A stretch of 64,000 nt of DNA from Elusimicrobium sp. (GCA_015062115.1 SUVG01000004.1:1-64000), one strand, 5' to 3'. Shown: positions 34,626 through 43,812, counted from the stretch's first letter. The notes: a model not told the origin generated them from the letters alone. Translations and numbers: made by a program.

Positions 34626-35888
34626 ATGAAATTAAATAAAAAGAAAAAAGCATTTACATTAACGGAACTCTTGGTGGTAGTAATTATCATCGGGGTATTG
34701 TCTGCCGTGGTGCTTCCCAAGTTTAACAAAATTGTGGAAACCCGCAAAACGACGGAAGCGGAAGAACTGATGGCGGCGGTACGCACGGAACAGGAAAAAC
34801 GCTGTGCGTTGGATAAGAATTATTTAACCGATAGCGACAAGTTAACCGATGTGTTAACTTCTACCAATACCAAAAACTTTAATTACTCCCTTACCGACAC
34901 AGGTATTAAGGCTGAGAGCAACGGGAAATATAAGTACGAATTGCAGATGCCGTCTTATGCGGACGGACGCATTTGTTGTGCAAACAGAACGGAGTTGGAG
35001 TGTTTGAAATTAAATAAAGACTATCCGTTATGCAGTGAACTGATTGCCAAGGCAGATTATGACGAGGGAAAGGCTTGTGCGGGGACGACAACACCTGCTG
35101 TTCCGCCCGTAATCCAATGTCCCGGTTCTGCCACCGAAAAATGCGGCTGTAACAACGCGGGAGAAAGAACGCGCACTTGCAATACTTCTACCGGTGAGTG
35201 GAGTGAATGGAGTGCGTGTACTGTTGCAGATGAGTGTGAATGTACAGGTACCAAACCGGCTACCTCGCAAACTTGTAACTCTTGCGGTACTCAAACCAGA
35301 ACGGTAACTTGTAATACTTCCACCGGCGAGTGGAGCGCCGGAAGTTGGAGTACCTGCAGCAAAACAACGGCGGAATGCTCCTGTAAGGCTACGCCTGTTT
35401 ACAGTAAATATCATAGCGATGCTCCCCCTAGTGGTTATGATGGGGGCGGTGAATTTTTTGGAGACTATGTGTATATAGATTATATTTCTGGATATGAGTG
35501 TAAAGACGGGGCCGGTAATGCTTGCGACGGGTGTAAAATACCGTCTTGCAGTGACCCTTCTTTCTTTAATGCACATAAACAGACTTGCTGCAAAACGGAA
35601 ATGAAATCTCACCCGTCCTGCTGTACGACTGCCGTGAATGTACAACAAGCTTGCGGTTATGTCCCCCAAGGACAGCAGTGTAATAAGTGGACTTGGGAGT
35701 GTAAAAACATTGCAGGCGAAAGTTGTCTTGGTTGTTCTATGATGATGGAAACGACTGGAGACGAGGAACCGTTGCCGGACGATTATGAGCCGACCCCGGG
35801 AGAAGGAACGGATTTTTCTGACCGTTTTGAGGATGTTGATATAGATAAGGAACTTGTCCTCGAAGATATTCCTTCCCTTCAGTTGTAA
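34626..35888 (+). CDS. Orphan type IV pilin-like protein with thrombospondin-1-like Cys/Trp repeats
   Basis: 420 aa from ATG 34626. Leader MKLNKKKKA, then FTLTELLVVVIIIGVLSAVV with Glu+5; the residue before the cleavage point is Ala instead of Gly. After a pilin-sized region (to about 160) come two repeats with the thrombospondin type 1 look: GERTRTCNTSTGEWSEWSAC and CGTQTRTVTCNTSTGEW followed by SAGSWSTCS. A long Cys-rich region follows (more than 20 Cys), with an acidic end. TSP1 repeats in eukaryotes bind glycans and matrix, so an adhesive tip-type pilin is plausible. An alternative start at 34539 is unlikely. Confidence 0.82.
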   Translation: MKLNKKKKAFTLTELLVVVIIIGVLSAVVLPKFNKIVETRKTTEAEELMAAVRTEQEKRCALDKNYLTDSDKLTDVLTSTNTKNFNYSLTDTGIKAESNGKYKYELQMPSYADGRICCANRTELECLKLNKDYPLCSELIAKADYDEGKACAGTTTPAVPPVIQCPGSATEKCGCNNAGERTRTCNTSTGEWSEWSACTVADECECTGTKPATSQTCNSCGTQTRTVTCNTSTGEWSAGSWSTCSKTTAECSCKATPVYSKYHSDAPPSGYDGGGEFFGDYVYIDYISGYECKDGAGNACDGCKIPSCSDPSFFNAHKQTCCKTEMKSHPSCCTTAVNVQQACGYVPQGQQCNKWTWECKNIAGESCLGCSMMMETTGDEEPLPDDYEPTPGEGTDFSDRFEDVDIDKELVLEDIPSLQL

Positions 35889-35912
35889 TTTTTTATAAAA
35901 GCATCACAATAG

Positions 35913-35946
35913 CAGGCGCCGGTAACCCCCGGCGCCTGTTTTTTTT
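35913..35946 (+). terminator. Terminator of the TSP1-like pilin gene
   Basis: CAGGCGCC pairs with GGCGCCTG, followed by TTTTTTTT. Confidence 0.92.
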
Positions 35947-35999
35947 GTACAATTTCCTAGGAACGCTTTATTGACCATTAACCTATTTAAGGAGTTTCT

Positions 36000-36488
36000 A
36001 TGCAGAGAGGTTTTACTTTAATTGAACTGTTAGTAGTGGTGTTAATCATCGGCATCTTGTCGGCGGTGGCACTCCCGCAGTACCAAGTGGCGGTGGATAA
36101 AACCCGTTTTATGAATTATCTTTCTCTGGCAAGGAGCGTAAAAAGAGCGGAAGAAATATACTATATGGCCAACGGCACTTACACGCGTCACTTGGCCGAC
36201 TTGGATATTGATTATTCCCACGCCTGTACCTTAGCCTATGTCAATGAGTGGCAATGCCCCGACGGATATTTTATCGATATTGTGAGTGCGAATAATTTAC
36301 CTACGGGAGCAATACGTGTAGCATTATGCCCGGGATACAATACAGGAAGTACCGCTTGCTACGCAAACAAAATGGCTACCGTTACCGTAGTGCTCGATCA
36401 CCCGACAGGGACCTATTATCCTGGGTGTGTATCTACCGGAGACAGAGGAAAGAAAATCTGTAAGAGTTTAGGCGATTTGGCAAAATAA
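36000..36488 (+). CDS. Orphan type IV prepilin-like protein C
   Basis: 162 aa. Leader MQRG, then [56 protein letters not shown]. The same layout as pilins A and B, including Cys in the C-terminal half (WQCPDG, LCPGY, ACYAN, PGCVS, KICKS). GGAG lies 6 nt before the ATG. Probably alternative pilins of one paralogous set. Confidence 0.87.
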   Translation: MQRGFTLIELLVVVLIIGILSAVALPQYQVAVDKTRFMNYLSLARSVKRAEEIYYMANGTYTRHLADLDIDYSHACTLAYVNEWQCPDGYFIDIVSANNLPTGAIRVALCPGYNTGSTACYANKMATVTVVLDHPTGTYYPGCVSTGDRGKKICKSLGDLAK

Positions 36489-36515
36489 AAAACCCCACTT
36501 TTTGAGTGGGGTTTT
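36488..36515. terminator. Bidirectional terminator between pilin C and asnS
   Basis: AACCCCACT pairs with AGTGGGGTT with A/T flanks. Convergent genes end on each side. Confidence 0.88.
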
Positions 36516-36531
36516 CCTGTAAGATTTTGTA

Positions 36532-37830
36532 CTAGGGGTGGATTTTATCCATCATGCGGGCGAACGGAATTGTTTCGCGCACGTGTTGGAGTCCGCAAAT
36601 CCAGCGAACCATGCGTTCAATTCCCATGCCAAATCCGGCATGCGGCACGCTTCCGTATTTGCGTAAATCTAAATACCAACTGTATCCTTCGGGGTCGAGG
36701 CCTTGTTCTTTGATGCGTTCCACTAAAACATCGTAATCGGCTTCTCTTTCACTTCCGCCGATAATTTCACCCGCGCCTTCGGGCCCGATTACATCAACCG
36801 CCAACACTACTTTCGGGTTTTTGGGGTCGCGTTTCATGTAGAAGGCCTTAATAGCGGTGGGGTAGCGGTGAATCATGATAGGGGTATCGTAATCTTCCCC
36901 GAGAAGGGTTTCTTCGTCCCCGCCAATGTCTCCGCCCCACGGGGTATCGTTGCCTTTTTTGTGTAAAATTTCAATGGCGTCCGTGTAGTCGATACGGGGG
37001 AAGGGTTTTTCCACCGTGGCTTGGAGTTTGGTAGTGTCGCGGCCTAAGGTTTTTAGGTCGGCCGCACAATTTTTAAGTACTTGACCTACAATGTATTTAA
37101 TAAAGTCTTCGGCCAAGTCCATGTTATCGTCCAAATCGTTATAAGCCACTTCGGGTTCTACCATCCAAAATTCCGTCAAGTGGCGGCGCGTTTTAGATTT
37201 TTCTGCACGGAAGGTAGGCCCAAAGCAGTAGGTGCGGCCCAAGGCCATGGCAGAGGCTTCCCCGTATAATTGTCCGCTTTGGGAGAGGAAGGCTTTTTCG
37301 CCGAAATAATCGGTTTCAAAAAGGGTGCTGGTGCCTTCGCAGGCGGCGGGGGTTAAAATGGGGGAATCCGACAGGATAAACCCGTTTTTATGTAAGTATT
37401 CGCGGATAGCAAAGATGATTTCGTCGCGCACGCGCAAAATAGCCGCTTGACGGGCAGAACGCAACCAAAGGTGGCGGTGCTGCATCAAAAAGTCCGGGCC
37501 GTGTTCTTTGGGGGTAATCGGGTAGTCTTTGGCTAACTGGACTACTTCCAGGTTGGTTACGCCCAACTCAAAACCCAAGGGGGAGCGTTTGTCCTCGCGT
37601 ACGGTACCGGTAACGATGATGGAAGATTCTTGGGTTACTTTGTCCCCCAAGTCAAACAGTTCCGGCGACACTTCGCCCTTAAACATAACACATTGGATAA
37701 TGCCGCTTCCGTCGCGCAGTTGCAAAAAGTGCAATTTCCCGCTGGAGCGTTTATTATAGAGCCAACCTTTTAACGTAATTTCTTGGCCTAAGTATTGGCC
37801 GACATCTTTGACTCTTATTTTGCTAGCCAT
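36532..37830 (-). CDS. asnS: Asparaginyl-tRNA synthetase
   Basis: 432 aa, class IIb synthetase. An OB-fold anticodon domain (about 15-100, [16 protein letters not shown]) is followed by the catalytic core. Motif 2 is around [22 protein letters not shown] and motif 3 is [12 protein letters not shown]. The short length, the lack of the bacterial AspRS GAD insertion and the ending [16 protein letters not shown] favour AsnRS over AspRS; a bacterial-type aspS is present at 42016. Charges tRNA-Asn with asparagine. Ribosome site GAGGG upstream. Confidence 0.93.
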   Translation of the reverse strand: MASKIRVKDVGQYLGQEITLKGWLYNKRSSGKLHFLQLRDGSGIIQCVMFKGEVSPELFDLGDKVTQESSIIVTGTVREDKRSPLGFELGVTNLEVVQLAKDYPITPKEHGPDFLMQHRHLWLRSARQAAILRVRDEIIFAIREYLHKNGFILSDSPILTPAACEGTSTLFETDYFGEKAFLSQSGQLYGEASAMALGRTYCFGPTFRAEKSKTRRHLTEFWMVEPEVAYNDLDDNMDLAEDFIKYIVGQVLKNCAADLKTLGRDTTKLQATVEKPFPRIDYTDAIEILHKKGNDTPWGGDIGGDEETLLGEDYDTPIMIHRYPTAIKAFYMKRDPKNPKVVLAVDVIGPEGAGEIIGGSEREADYDVLVERIKEQGLDPEGYSWYLDLRKYGSVPHAGFGMGIERMVRWICGLQHVRETIPFARMMDKIHP

Positions 37831-37989
37831 AAATTCCCTCGTAAATAATAGTAAAATGAATATATATATTCTATCTTTTTAATAAAGAAAATGAAATCGT
37901 GTTTTTATAATGAGAGAGAAAAACACGTAGAAAACCCACCATAAATTAAGTAAACGAGAGAAACCTTTTCTTTTCTCTCTTGGATATGC

Positions 37990-37995
37990 TATAAT
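37990..37995 (+). promoter_or_regulatory. Extended -10 promoter of tRNA-Ala
   Basis: TGCTATAAT, an extended -10. The same TGCTATAATAAAT string precedes the CAU tRNA. The -35 is only a T-rich stretch. Confidence 0.55.
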
Positions 37996-38036
37996 AAATA
38001 AGTCCTAGTTACGGCGGTGCCGTAAACCGATTTATC

Positions 38037-38112
38037 GGGCGTGTAGCTCAGCTGGGAGAGCGCCTCGTTCGCAACGAGGAGGTCGTCGGTTCGATCCCGA
38101 TCACGTCCACCA
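38037..38112 (+). tRNA. tRNA-Ala (anticodon CGC)
   Basis: Acceptor GGGCGTG with CACGTCC includes the G3:U70 wobble pair, the alanine identity element. D-arm GCTCAGCTGGGAGAGC, anticodon stem CCTCG/CGAGG with loop TTCGCAA (CGC, reads GCG), T-arm GTCGG-TTCGATC-CCGAT, discriminator A and encoded CCA (38110-38112). Unlike the CAU tRNA, CCA is encoded. Confidence 0.96.
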
Positions 38113-38128
38113 TTTAATAATTCTAATA

Positions 38129-38152
38129 ACCCCGCCCGAGCGGGGTTTTTTT
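38129..38152 (+). terminator. Terminator of tRNA-Ala
   Basis: CCCCGC-ccga-GCGGGG followed by TTTTTTT. Confidence 0.9.
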
Positions 38153-38180
38153 ATGTTGAATTTTGGCGCCGTTTTACGCG

Positions 38181-38228
38181 AGTTCGCCGAAGGTCGTCGG
38201 GTAATACGGTATAATTTGCCACCATTTA
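38181..38228 (+). pseudogene. Decayed copy of the tRNA-Ala 3' half
   Basis: GTTCGC, AGGTCGTCGG and CCACCATTTA occur in the same order and similar spacing as in the 3' half of tRNA-Ala and its flank. The T-loop and acceptor pairing are lost. A second copy of the same terminator follows at 38230. Confidence 0.5.
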
Positions 38229-38229
38229 G

Positions 38230-38251
38230 ACCCCGCCCGAGCGGGGTTTTT
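38230..38251 (+). terminator. Second copy of the tRNA-Ala terminator
   Basis: CCCCGCccgaGCGGGGTTTTT, identical in stem and loop to the terminator at 38129. Confidence 0.85.
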
Positions 38252-38282
38252 AATTTTATATACTTTATCCATAGTGCTTTTC

Positions 38283-38310
38283 TTGAATTTTGTTGGAAAT
38301 CCTTTATTCT
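38283..38310 (+). promoter_or_regulatory. Promoter of the large secreted zincin
   Basis: TTGAAT and TATTCT with a 16-bp spacer, 26 bp before the ATG at 38336. Confidence 0.5.
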
Positions 38311-38335
38311 ATGATTGACGATTTGTTTATTTAAT

Positions 38336-40696
38336 ATGAAAAAAATTACCTTATTGTTTTTACTACTCTTTATTTATCCGTCCCTTGCTTTTTCTTGGGG
38401 GATTATGGAGCCTTGTTTGGCCCGCGTCAGCCAAGATAAGCGTTGTTTTGTTGAAAAATTATCGCGTGCGGGGAATTATCCTTGCATTTCCGTTAAGTTG
38501 GAAGGGCCCCGGGTGGAAGGAGTTTCCGCGCAGGAATTAAAACAAATTTCTCAGGTTGCCCTTAAAGATTTAAGCGCAGCCTTCCATCGTTGGTTTGGCC
38601 CGGTTCGTTCCCAAATTGTTCAGGCGGGCCGTGCCGAAGAGTTTGCAGATTTTTTGAACATTTATCCCAATGGGGTGCGGGTATTTTTAGAAGATAAAAA
38701 CACTCCTTCTAACCCGCAATGCTTAAATCTGGCCCTTTATCTTTCCAGCGGGGGAGTTTCTACATGTGCTGATGCCAATGCTTTGGAAAACAGAATCCGT
38801 TGGTACACCTTTAATTATCGTTTCCACGACGGAGGCGGTTATTCTTTATCGTCTAGGGGGTGTCCTCCGGAATCTGTAGTAACGCATGAGGTGGGGCACT
38901 TGATGGGCTTGGCAGATTTGTATTGGAATAAATTAAATCATGATTCCAATATCACCCAAGAATTTTCGCTCCTGTCCGTGGGGATTTCTACTTACGAAAT
39001 GGAAAAATATTCCGTCATGACTACCGCCCAAGCAAATTATTCCGTGCGTTGTGATGATTTGGACGGCATTATCAATATGTGGGATGTGTTGCTTGCCAAA
39101 CAAGGGAAAACTTCTCCCCGTTGGGAAAAAGGCTGGACAAGTTTCTGCCCGGCATACCAAGCCAAAAACTTTCGCTATGCCTACGGGCAACCCTACCGCA
39201 GCGAGGAAGAAAAAAACACCAATAAACGCAGAATAGAGGCCATCAATTGGTTCGAAAAAGGCGCTTTGGAGTGGCAGAAAGAGTATGAGCGCTTGGGAGA
39301 CGAAATCGCGCGTTTAAATAAAAAATTGGAAACAGCCTCCGAACAAGGTGTTTTAACCACGCTTGATTTAATGGATTCGGCCCGTATGAATTATTTAGCG
39401 GAACGTCAAAAGAAAGTCGGTATCATTTATTCCAGCATGAACGAGATGGATGATAATGATAAGATAGGTTTTTTGGGTGTGTACGACAAAGTCCAAGCCC
39501 TTATAGCGCAAGACCCGGATATTGCCCCCGGTAAACCCTTATACAACCCGGAAAAATTGGCCCGGGCCACCCCTTACGAATACCATTTGTATGCAGCAGT
39601 AGAGAAGAAAAAACATGTGTGTCTGTCTTGCGGGAAAGAAATTGAACCGGACGAAGAACTTTCCTCTGTTTCCAGAGGGCATGTGTTCTATTTCCACGAG
39701 GATTGCCCCAGACGGGCCAAAGCTTCTCAATCTCAGGAATATATCCGCAAATACCGTTACGACCGCGAGCAAACAAAGGCTCCTATACTTTCGTATGCGG
39801 AATTGTATAAAAAAGCGTTGCGGGAAGGGATAGACTTTCAAGTGGCTTCTATGTCTGCTTCTCCCGCTTTATCCATGGTGTCGGTTCCTCCGTTAGAAGA
39901 GGTGGCCAAATCGGCCGCGGTGCCGGATATAGATGTATTTGCCACTCATTCCGCTAAAGAAACATTGCCGCCTGCTGCAAGTACGCCCGTTAAGGGGGGG
40001 CTTTCTGCAAAGCAGGTTTCTGCGCCTAAAGATACCAGACAGCAACCGTCTACTAAACCGCAAGGAAAACCGAAGGTGTTGCCTGCTGCGCCGGAATCTA
40101 AACCGGTGCGTAAAACACCCGCCACCCGCCCGGAATCTTCGAGTAAAGCAAAAGCAAAATGCTATGTGTGCGGGAAAGAAATGGAAGAGGGAGCCTATCA
40201 CTCTTTCGCGCAAAGTAAACATGTTCATAAAAAGGGGGAGTGTGCCTTGCGCGCTTTTACCCAGTATCATAAAACTGATGCGGAAAGTTTAGCCCGCTAC
40301 GAAGGATTTTATTTCTTACATGTGCCGCAAGATGTCGTGCAGGCTAAGGCTGATATGCGTTCTTTGGGAATTACGGTGGCCGATGTTCGAAATTATATTT
40401 CCCAACAACAGGAAACTCAAAATCGCTTATTGCAAGAACAACAGGCTTCTCGCCGTGCCGAAAGCGAGCAGGCCTCCTTGCGGGAAAAGTGCCGTTTTTA
40501 TATGAATGTTTCTCAAGCAGATGTGGATCTTTTTAAGCAGGAAAACAAACGCGCCCTAACCAAAGCGGAAAATAAAAAATCTGCAGGGGGAGTGCTGAGT
40601 AAAAAACAGGAACGCTTGTTGCGGCAGTATAACCAACTGTTGGAAAATTTCAAAATAACCCAACAATGTGCCGTTTTGGATAAAAAAACGAAGTAA
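38336..40696 (+). CDS. Large secreted zincin-like metalloprotease with two Cys-rich treble-clef-like modules
   Basis: 786 aa from ATG 38336. Signal peptide about 1-20 (LAFSWG). VVTHEVGHLMGLADLYW (about 181-197) is HExxHxxGxxD, a metzincin/zincin-type zinc site. Helical segments with coiled-coil character follow at about 295-400. Two modules, CLSCGKEIEPDEEL...HEDC (about 425-455) and CYVCGKEMEEGAYH...GEC (about 608-640), share CxxCG(K/Q)E(I/M) with the exported zinc-ribbon-repeat protein at 17506. A Lys/Pro/Ser linker separates them and a helical tail ends the protein. Substrate unknown. Confidence 0.78.
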   Translation: MKKITLLFLLLFIYPSLAFSWGIMEPCLARVSQDKRCFVEKLSRAGNYPCISVKLEGPRVEGVSAQELKQISQVALKDLSAAFHRWFGPVRSQIVQAGRAEEFADFLNIYPNGVRVFLEDKNTPSNPQCLNLALYLSSGGVSTCADANALENRIRWYTFNYRFHDGGGYSLSSRGCPPESVVTHEVGHLMGLADLYWNKLNHDSNITQEFSLLSVGISTYEMEKYSVMTTAQANYSVRCDDLDGIINMWDVLLAKQGKTSPRWEKGWTSFCPAYQAKNFRYAYGQPYRSEEEKNTNKRRIEAINWFEKGALEWQKEYERLGDEIARLNKKLETASEQGVLTTLDLMDSARMNYLAERQKKVGIIYSSMNEMDDNDKIGFLGVYDKVQALIAQDPDIAPGKPLYNPEKLARATPYEYHLYAAVEKKKHVCLSCGKEIEPDEELSSVSRGHVFYFHEDCPRRAKASQSQEYIRKYRYDREQTKAPILSYAELYKKALREGIDFQVASMSASPALSMVSVPPLEEVAKSAAVPDIDVFATHSAKETLPPAASTPVKGGLSAKQVSAPKDTRQQPSTKPQGKPKVLPAAPESKPVRKTPATRPESSSKAKAKCYVCGKEMEEGAYHSFAQSKHVHKKGECALRAFTQYHKTDAESLARYEGFYFLHVPQDVVQAKADMRSLGITVADVRNYISQQQETQNRLLQEQQASRRAESEQASLREKCRFYMNVSQADVDLFKQENKRALTKAENKKSAGGVLSKKQERLLRQYNQLLENFKITQQCAVLDKKTK

Positions 40697-40715
40697 AACT
40701 CTAATCAAGAAACCG

Positions 40716-40740
40716 AAAGGGGCCGTTTGGCCCCTTTTTT
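40716..40740 (+). terminator. Terminator of the secreted zincin gene
   Basis: AAAGGGGCC-gttt-GGCCCCTTTTTT. Confidence 0.9.
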
Positions 40741-40776
40741 CAAACCTCCGCTATCCCTTAAACACTTATAAAATGC

Positions 40777-40782
40777 TAAAAT
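40777..40782 (+). promoter_or_regulatory. -10-like box of hisS, possible leaderless start
   Basis: TAAAAT ends 7 nt before the hisS ATG. No Shine-Dalgarno. An alternative -10 (TATAAA near 40768) would give a very short leader. Confidence 0.35.
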
Positions 40783-40789
40783 TAAGTAT

Positions 40790-42019
40790 ATGGCTAAACT
40801 TGTACGCGGGTTTCGGGATATCTTCGAACCCCAATCTAAAAATTTTACGGAACTTGAAAACTGCGCAAGAAGCGTGTTTTCCCTCTATGGTTTCGGCGAA
40901 CTTCGTTTGCCGACGGTAGAGTTGAAAGAACTTTTCATTAAATCTACGGGCGAAACGACCGACATTGTTCAAAAAGAAATGTATGCTTTTGAAGATGCCG
41001 GCCATCGCCAACTGGCTATTCGCCCCGAAGGAACCCCCGGGGTGGTGCGTGCCTATTTGGAAAATAATTTTGTGCAAAACGCACCGGTGCAGAAACTTTA
41101 CTATATCGGTAATATGTTTCGTGCCGAGCGCCCGCAAGCGGGCCGCTACCGCGAGTTTGAGCAAATCGGCGCTGAGTATTTGGGTAACTCCGCTCCCGCG
41201 GCCGATGCGGAAGTGATTTTAATGCTCAAAGATATTGTGGCCAAATTCGGGGCTAAAAATTATAAGGTAAAAATCAACAGTCTCGGGTGCGATAAATGCC
41301 GACCGCTCTATCGCCAGGCTCTTATTGATTTTCTTTCTAAAGAAAAAGACACTTTGTGTGAAAATTGCCAGACCCGTTTGGAAAAAAATCCGCTCCGTGT
41401 ATTAGATTGTAAATTGGACGGAGCCCGTTTTGCGGGTCGCGTGCCTACTATGTGCCTTTGTGAAGATTGCCAAGTCCACTTTGACGAAGTGCAAGCCCTG
41501 CTGAAAGGAAAAATTGATTTTGAAGTGGATCCCATGCTCGTGCGCGGGTTAGATTACTATTCCCGAACCGTGTTTGAATTTCAAGCGGGAGATGCTTCGC
41601 AAAATGCCATTGCCGCCGGCGGCCGTTACGATACGCTCGTAAAAAATATGGGGGGGCCTGCTACTCCTGCCATCGGTTGGGCCATGGGTGTGGAACGGGT
41701 GATTATGTCTCGCGGAGAAGTGGCGGCGGAAAAACCCAAGAGTGTGTATTTCGTGTCCATGGATAAAACCTGTAACGAAACGGCTTTCAATTTAATGCAA
41801 TCTTTGCGTTCGGCGGGCGTGCGCACCGAAGGCGGCCTTTTTGATAAAAACATCAAGGGCCAAATGAAACAAGCCGACCGTTGCGGTGCTTCTTACGCGC
41901 TTATTTTGGGTACGGACGAATTAGCCGCACACGAAGTTACGCTTAAAGATTTGGAAAGCGGCGAACAAAAAAGGATTTCTTTTGACGCTTTAACTGACGA
42001 GGTAAAAAAATTAGTATGA
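40790..42019 (+). CDS. hisS: Histidyl-tRNA synthetase
   Basis: 409 aa, class IIa. It has the RGFRDIF start, motif 1 region LYGFGELRLPTVE, RPEGTPGVVRAYLEN, motif 2 MFRAERPQAGRYREFEQIGAE, the HisA signature GLDYYSRTVFEF and motif 3 AIGWAMGVERV. The anticodon domain fills the last 90 residues. Charges tRNA-His. It overlaps aspS by 4 bp (ATGA), so the two synthetases are co-translated, a common arrangement. Confidence 0.96.
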   Translation: MAKLVRGFRDIFEPQSKNFTELENCARSVFSLYGFGELRLPTVELKELFIKSTGETTDIVQKEMYAFEDAGHRQLAIRPEGTPGVVRAYLENNFVQNAPVQKLYYIGNMFRAERPQAGRYREFEQIGAEYLGNSAPAADAEVILMLKDIVAKFGAKNYKVKINSLGCDKCRPLYRQALIDFLSKEKDTLCENCQTRLEKNPLRVLDCKLDGARFAGRVPTMCLCEDCQVHFDEVQALLKGKIDFEVDPMLVRGLDYYSRTVFEFQAGDASQNAIAAGGRYDTLVKNMGGPATPAIGWAMGVERVIMSRGEVAAEKPKSVYFVSMDKTCNETAFNLMQSLRSAGVRTEGGLFDKNIKGQMKQADRCGASYALILGTDELAAHEVTLKDLESGEQKRISFDALTDEVKKLV

Positions 42020-43764
42020 AGAGAACCAATTATTGCGGGGAAATTACATCTGCCCTGCTCGGTACTAAACAAACCCTTTGCGGGTGGGTAAACAGCTACC
42101 GCAACCACGGGGGAGTATTATTTTTAGATTTGCGTGACCGCACCGGTATCTGCCAAGTGGTGGTAGAGCCTTCCAGCCCTTTTTTTGAAACGGCTTACGG
42201 CCTTCGCAACGAGTATGTAGTGGAAATTACGGGTACGGTAAAAGCCCGTATCGAAGGAGCCGTAAACCCGAATATGAAAACGGGTGAAATAGAAGTGGTG
42301 GCGGAAGAATTAAAAGTATTAAATACTTCTATTGCGCTCCCGTTTGATGTGGAAAAATCCCGCTCGGTTGCGGAAGAAATTCGCTTAAAATACCGCTACT
42401 TAGATTTAAGAAACCCGCAAATGTTTGCCAACCTCCATCTGCGCCATCGCATCGCCCAAGCGGCTCGCCGTTATTTGGACGAACAAGGTTTTATCGAGGT
42501 GGAAACCCCGGTGCTTACGCGCTCCACGCCCGAAGGCGCGCGCGACTATTTAGTGCCTTCCCGTGTTCACCACGGCGATTTTTATGCCTTGCCGCAAAGC
42601 CCCCAAATGTTCAAACAAACATTGATGGCCAGCGGTATCGACCGCTATTTCCAATTGGCGCGGTGCTTTCGCGATGAAGACTTGCGTGCCGACCGCCAAC
42701 CCGAACATACGCAAATCGATATGGAAATGTCCTTTGTTACTATCGACGATATCCACGAAATAGTGGAAGGCATGATGAAGGAAATTTTCAAAACGGCCGG
42801 TAAAGAATTGCAAACTCCTTTTATTAAACTTCCGTTCGAAGAAGCCATGGAACGCTTCGGTTCCGACAAGCCGGACTTGCGCTATAACTTGGAACTGAAA
42901 AATGTAGCCGGTGTTTTTGCCAAAACGGAATTCAAAGTGTTCAAAGATGTCCTCGCCGCCGGCGGTGCCATTTATGCCTTGCGCGGGGAAGGCGGCGCTT
43001 CCTATTCCCGCGGTCAACTCGATAAACTGACCGACTTGGCTAAAAAGAACGGTGCCAAAGGCTTGGTGTGGATAAAAGTGAAAGAAGGGGCGTTTGAAGG
43101 CCCTACCTGCAAATTTTTCACGCAGGAAGAAATGTCTTCCTTGCAAACGGCCGTGGGTGCCCAAAACGGCGATGTTATTTTAGTCGGGAGCGATTTAGTT
43201 AAACGCACTTGCCAAAACTTCATGGGTGCGCTTCGCAAAGAACTCCTTAAAGGTTTAACCAAAACGAGCGATTGGGCTTTTGCGTGGATTACTAACTTCC
43301 CGTTGTTGGAATATATCCCTGAAGAAGACCGTTGGGACGCCGCCCACAACCCGTTCACCGCAGCCGTGGAAGAAGATTTGTCGAAATTGGAAACCGACCC
43401 CGGCTCCGTGCGTTCTTATCAGTTTGACCTCGTGTTAAACGGGAACGAATTGGCTTCCGGCTCCGTACGCAACTGCCGCCGCGAAGTGCAGGAACGCATC
43501 TTGGCGTTAATGAAACACTCCAAGGAAGAAGCCGCTCTTCGCTTTGGTATGTTGTTAAATGCCTTGGAGGCAGGAGCTCCTCCTCACGGCGGAATCGGGC
43601 TTGGGTTGGATCGCATTACCGCGCTTTTAGCCGGGGAAGATTCTATCCGCGAAGTTATTGCCTTCCCCAAAACGGCACAAGCCGTCTGCCCGCTGACGGA
43701 ATCTCCCAATAAAGTTGATGACAAACAACTGGAAGAATTGGGAATTGAAATCAGCAAAAAATAG
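42016..43764 (+). CDS. aspS: Aspartyl-tRNA synthetase (bacterial type)
   Basis: 582 aa, the full bacterial length including the GAD insertion domain (about 285-410). An OB-fold at 15-105 (LCGWVNSYRNHGGVLFLDLRDRTG) is followed by catalytic motifs FQLARCFRDEDLRADRQPEHTQ (split over two lines of the active site) and GGIGLGLDRITALL. With asnS and glyQS also in the window, aminoacylation genes are well represented. Whether it is discriminating cannot be told, though asnS makes that likely. Confidence 0.96.
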   Translation: MKRTNYCGEITSALLGTKQTLCGWVNSYRNHGGVLFLDLRDRTGICQVVVEPSSPFFETAYGLRNEYVVEITGTVKARIEGAVNPNMKTGEIEVVAEELKVLNTSIALPFDVEKSRSVAEEIRLKYRYLDLRNPQMFANLHLRHRIAQAARRYLDEQGFIEVETPVLTRSTPEGARDYLVPSRVHHGDFYALPQSPQMFKQTLMASGIDRYFQLARCFRDEDLRADRQPEHTQIDMEMSFVTIDDIHEIVEGMMKEIFKTAGKELQTPFIKLPFEEAMERFGSDKPDLRYNLELKNVAGVFAKTEFKVFKDVLAAGGAIYALRGEGGASYSRGQLDKLTDLAKKNGAKGLVWIKVKEGAFEGPTCKFFTQEEMSSLQTAVGAQNGDVILVGSDLVKRTCQNFMGALRKELLKGLTKTSDWAFAWITNFPLLEYIPEEDRWDAAHNPFTAAVEEDLSKLETDPGSVRSYQFDLVLNGNELASGSVRNCRREVQERILALMKHSKEEAALRFGMLLNALEAGAPPHGGIGLGLDRITALLAGEDSIREVIAFPKTAQAVCPLTESPNKVDDKQLEELGIEISKK

Positions 43765-43783
43765 TTGTTTGAACAATCTAGAA

Positions 43784-43812
43784 GGGAGCCCTTAACCGGG
43801 CTCTCTTTTTTT
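43784..43812 (+). terminator. Terminator of hisS-aspS
   Basis: GAGCCC-ttaacc-GGGCTC with a G-U/G-C extension, followed by TTTTTTT. Confidence 0.88.

Noticed and set aside
34539-34628. ATG at 34539 overlapping the NHL gene stop as start of the TSP1-like pilin
   Set aside because: It would place the prepilin leader 29 residues inside the protein; the ATG at 34626 has its own promoter and ribosome site.
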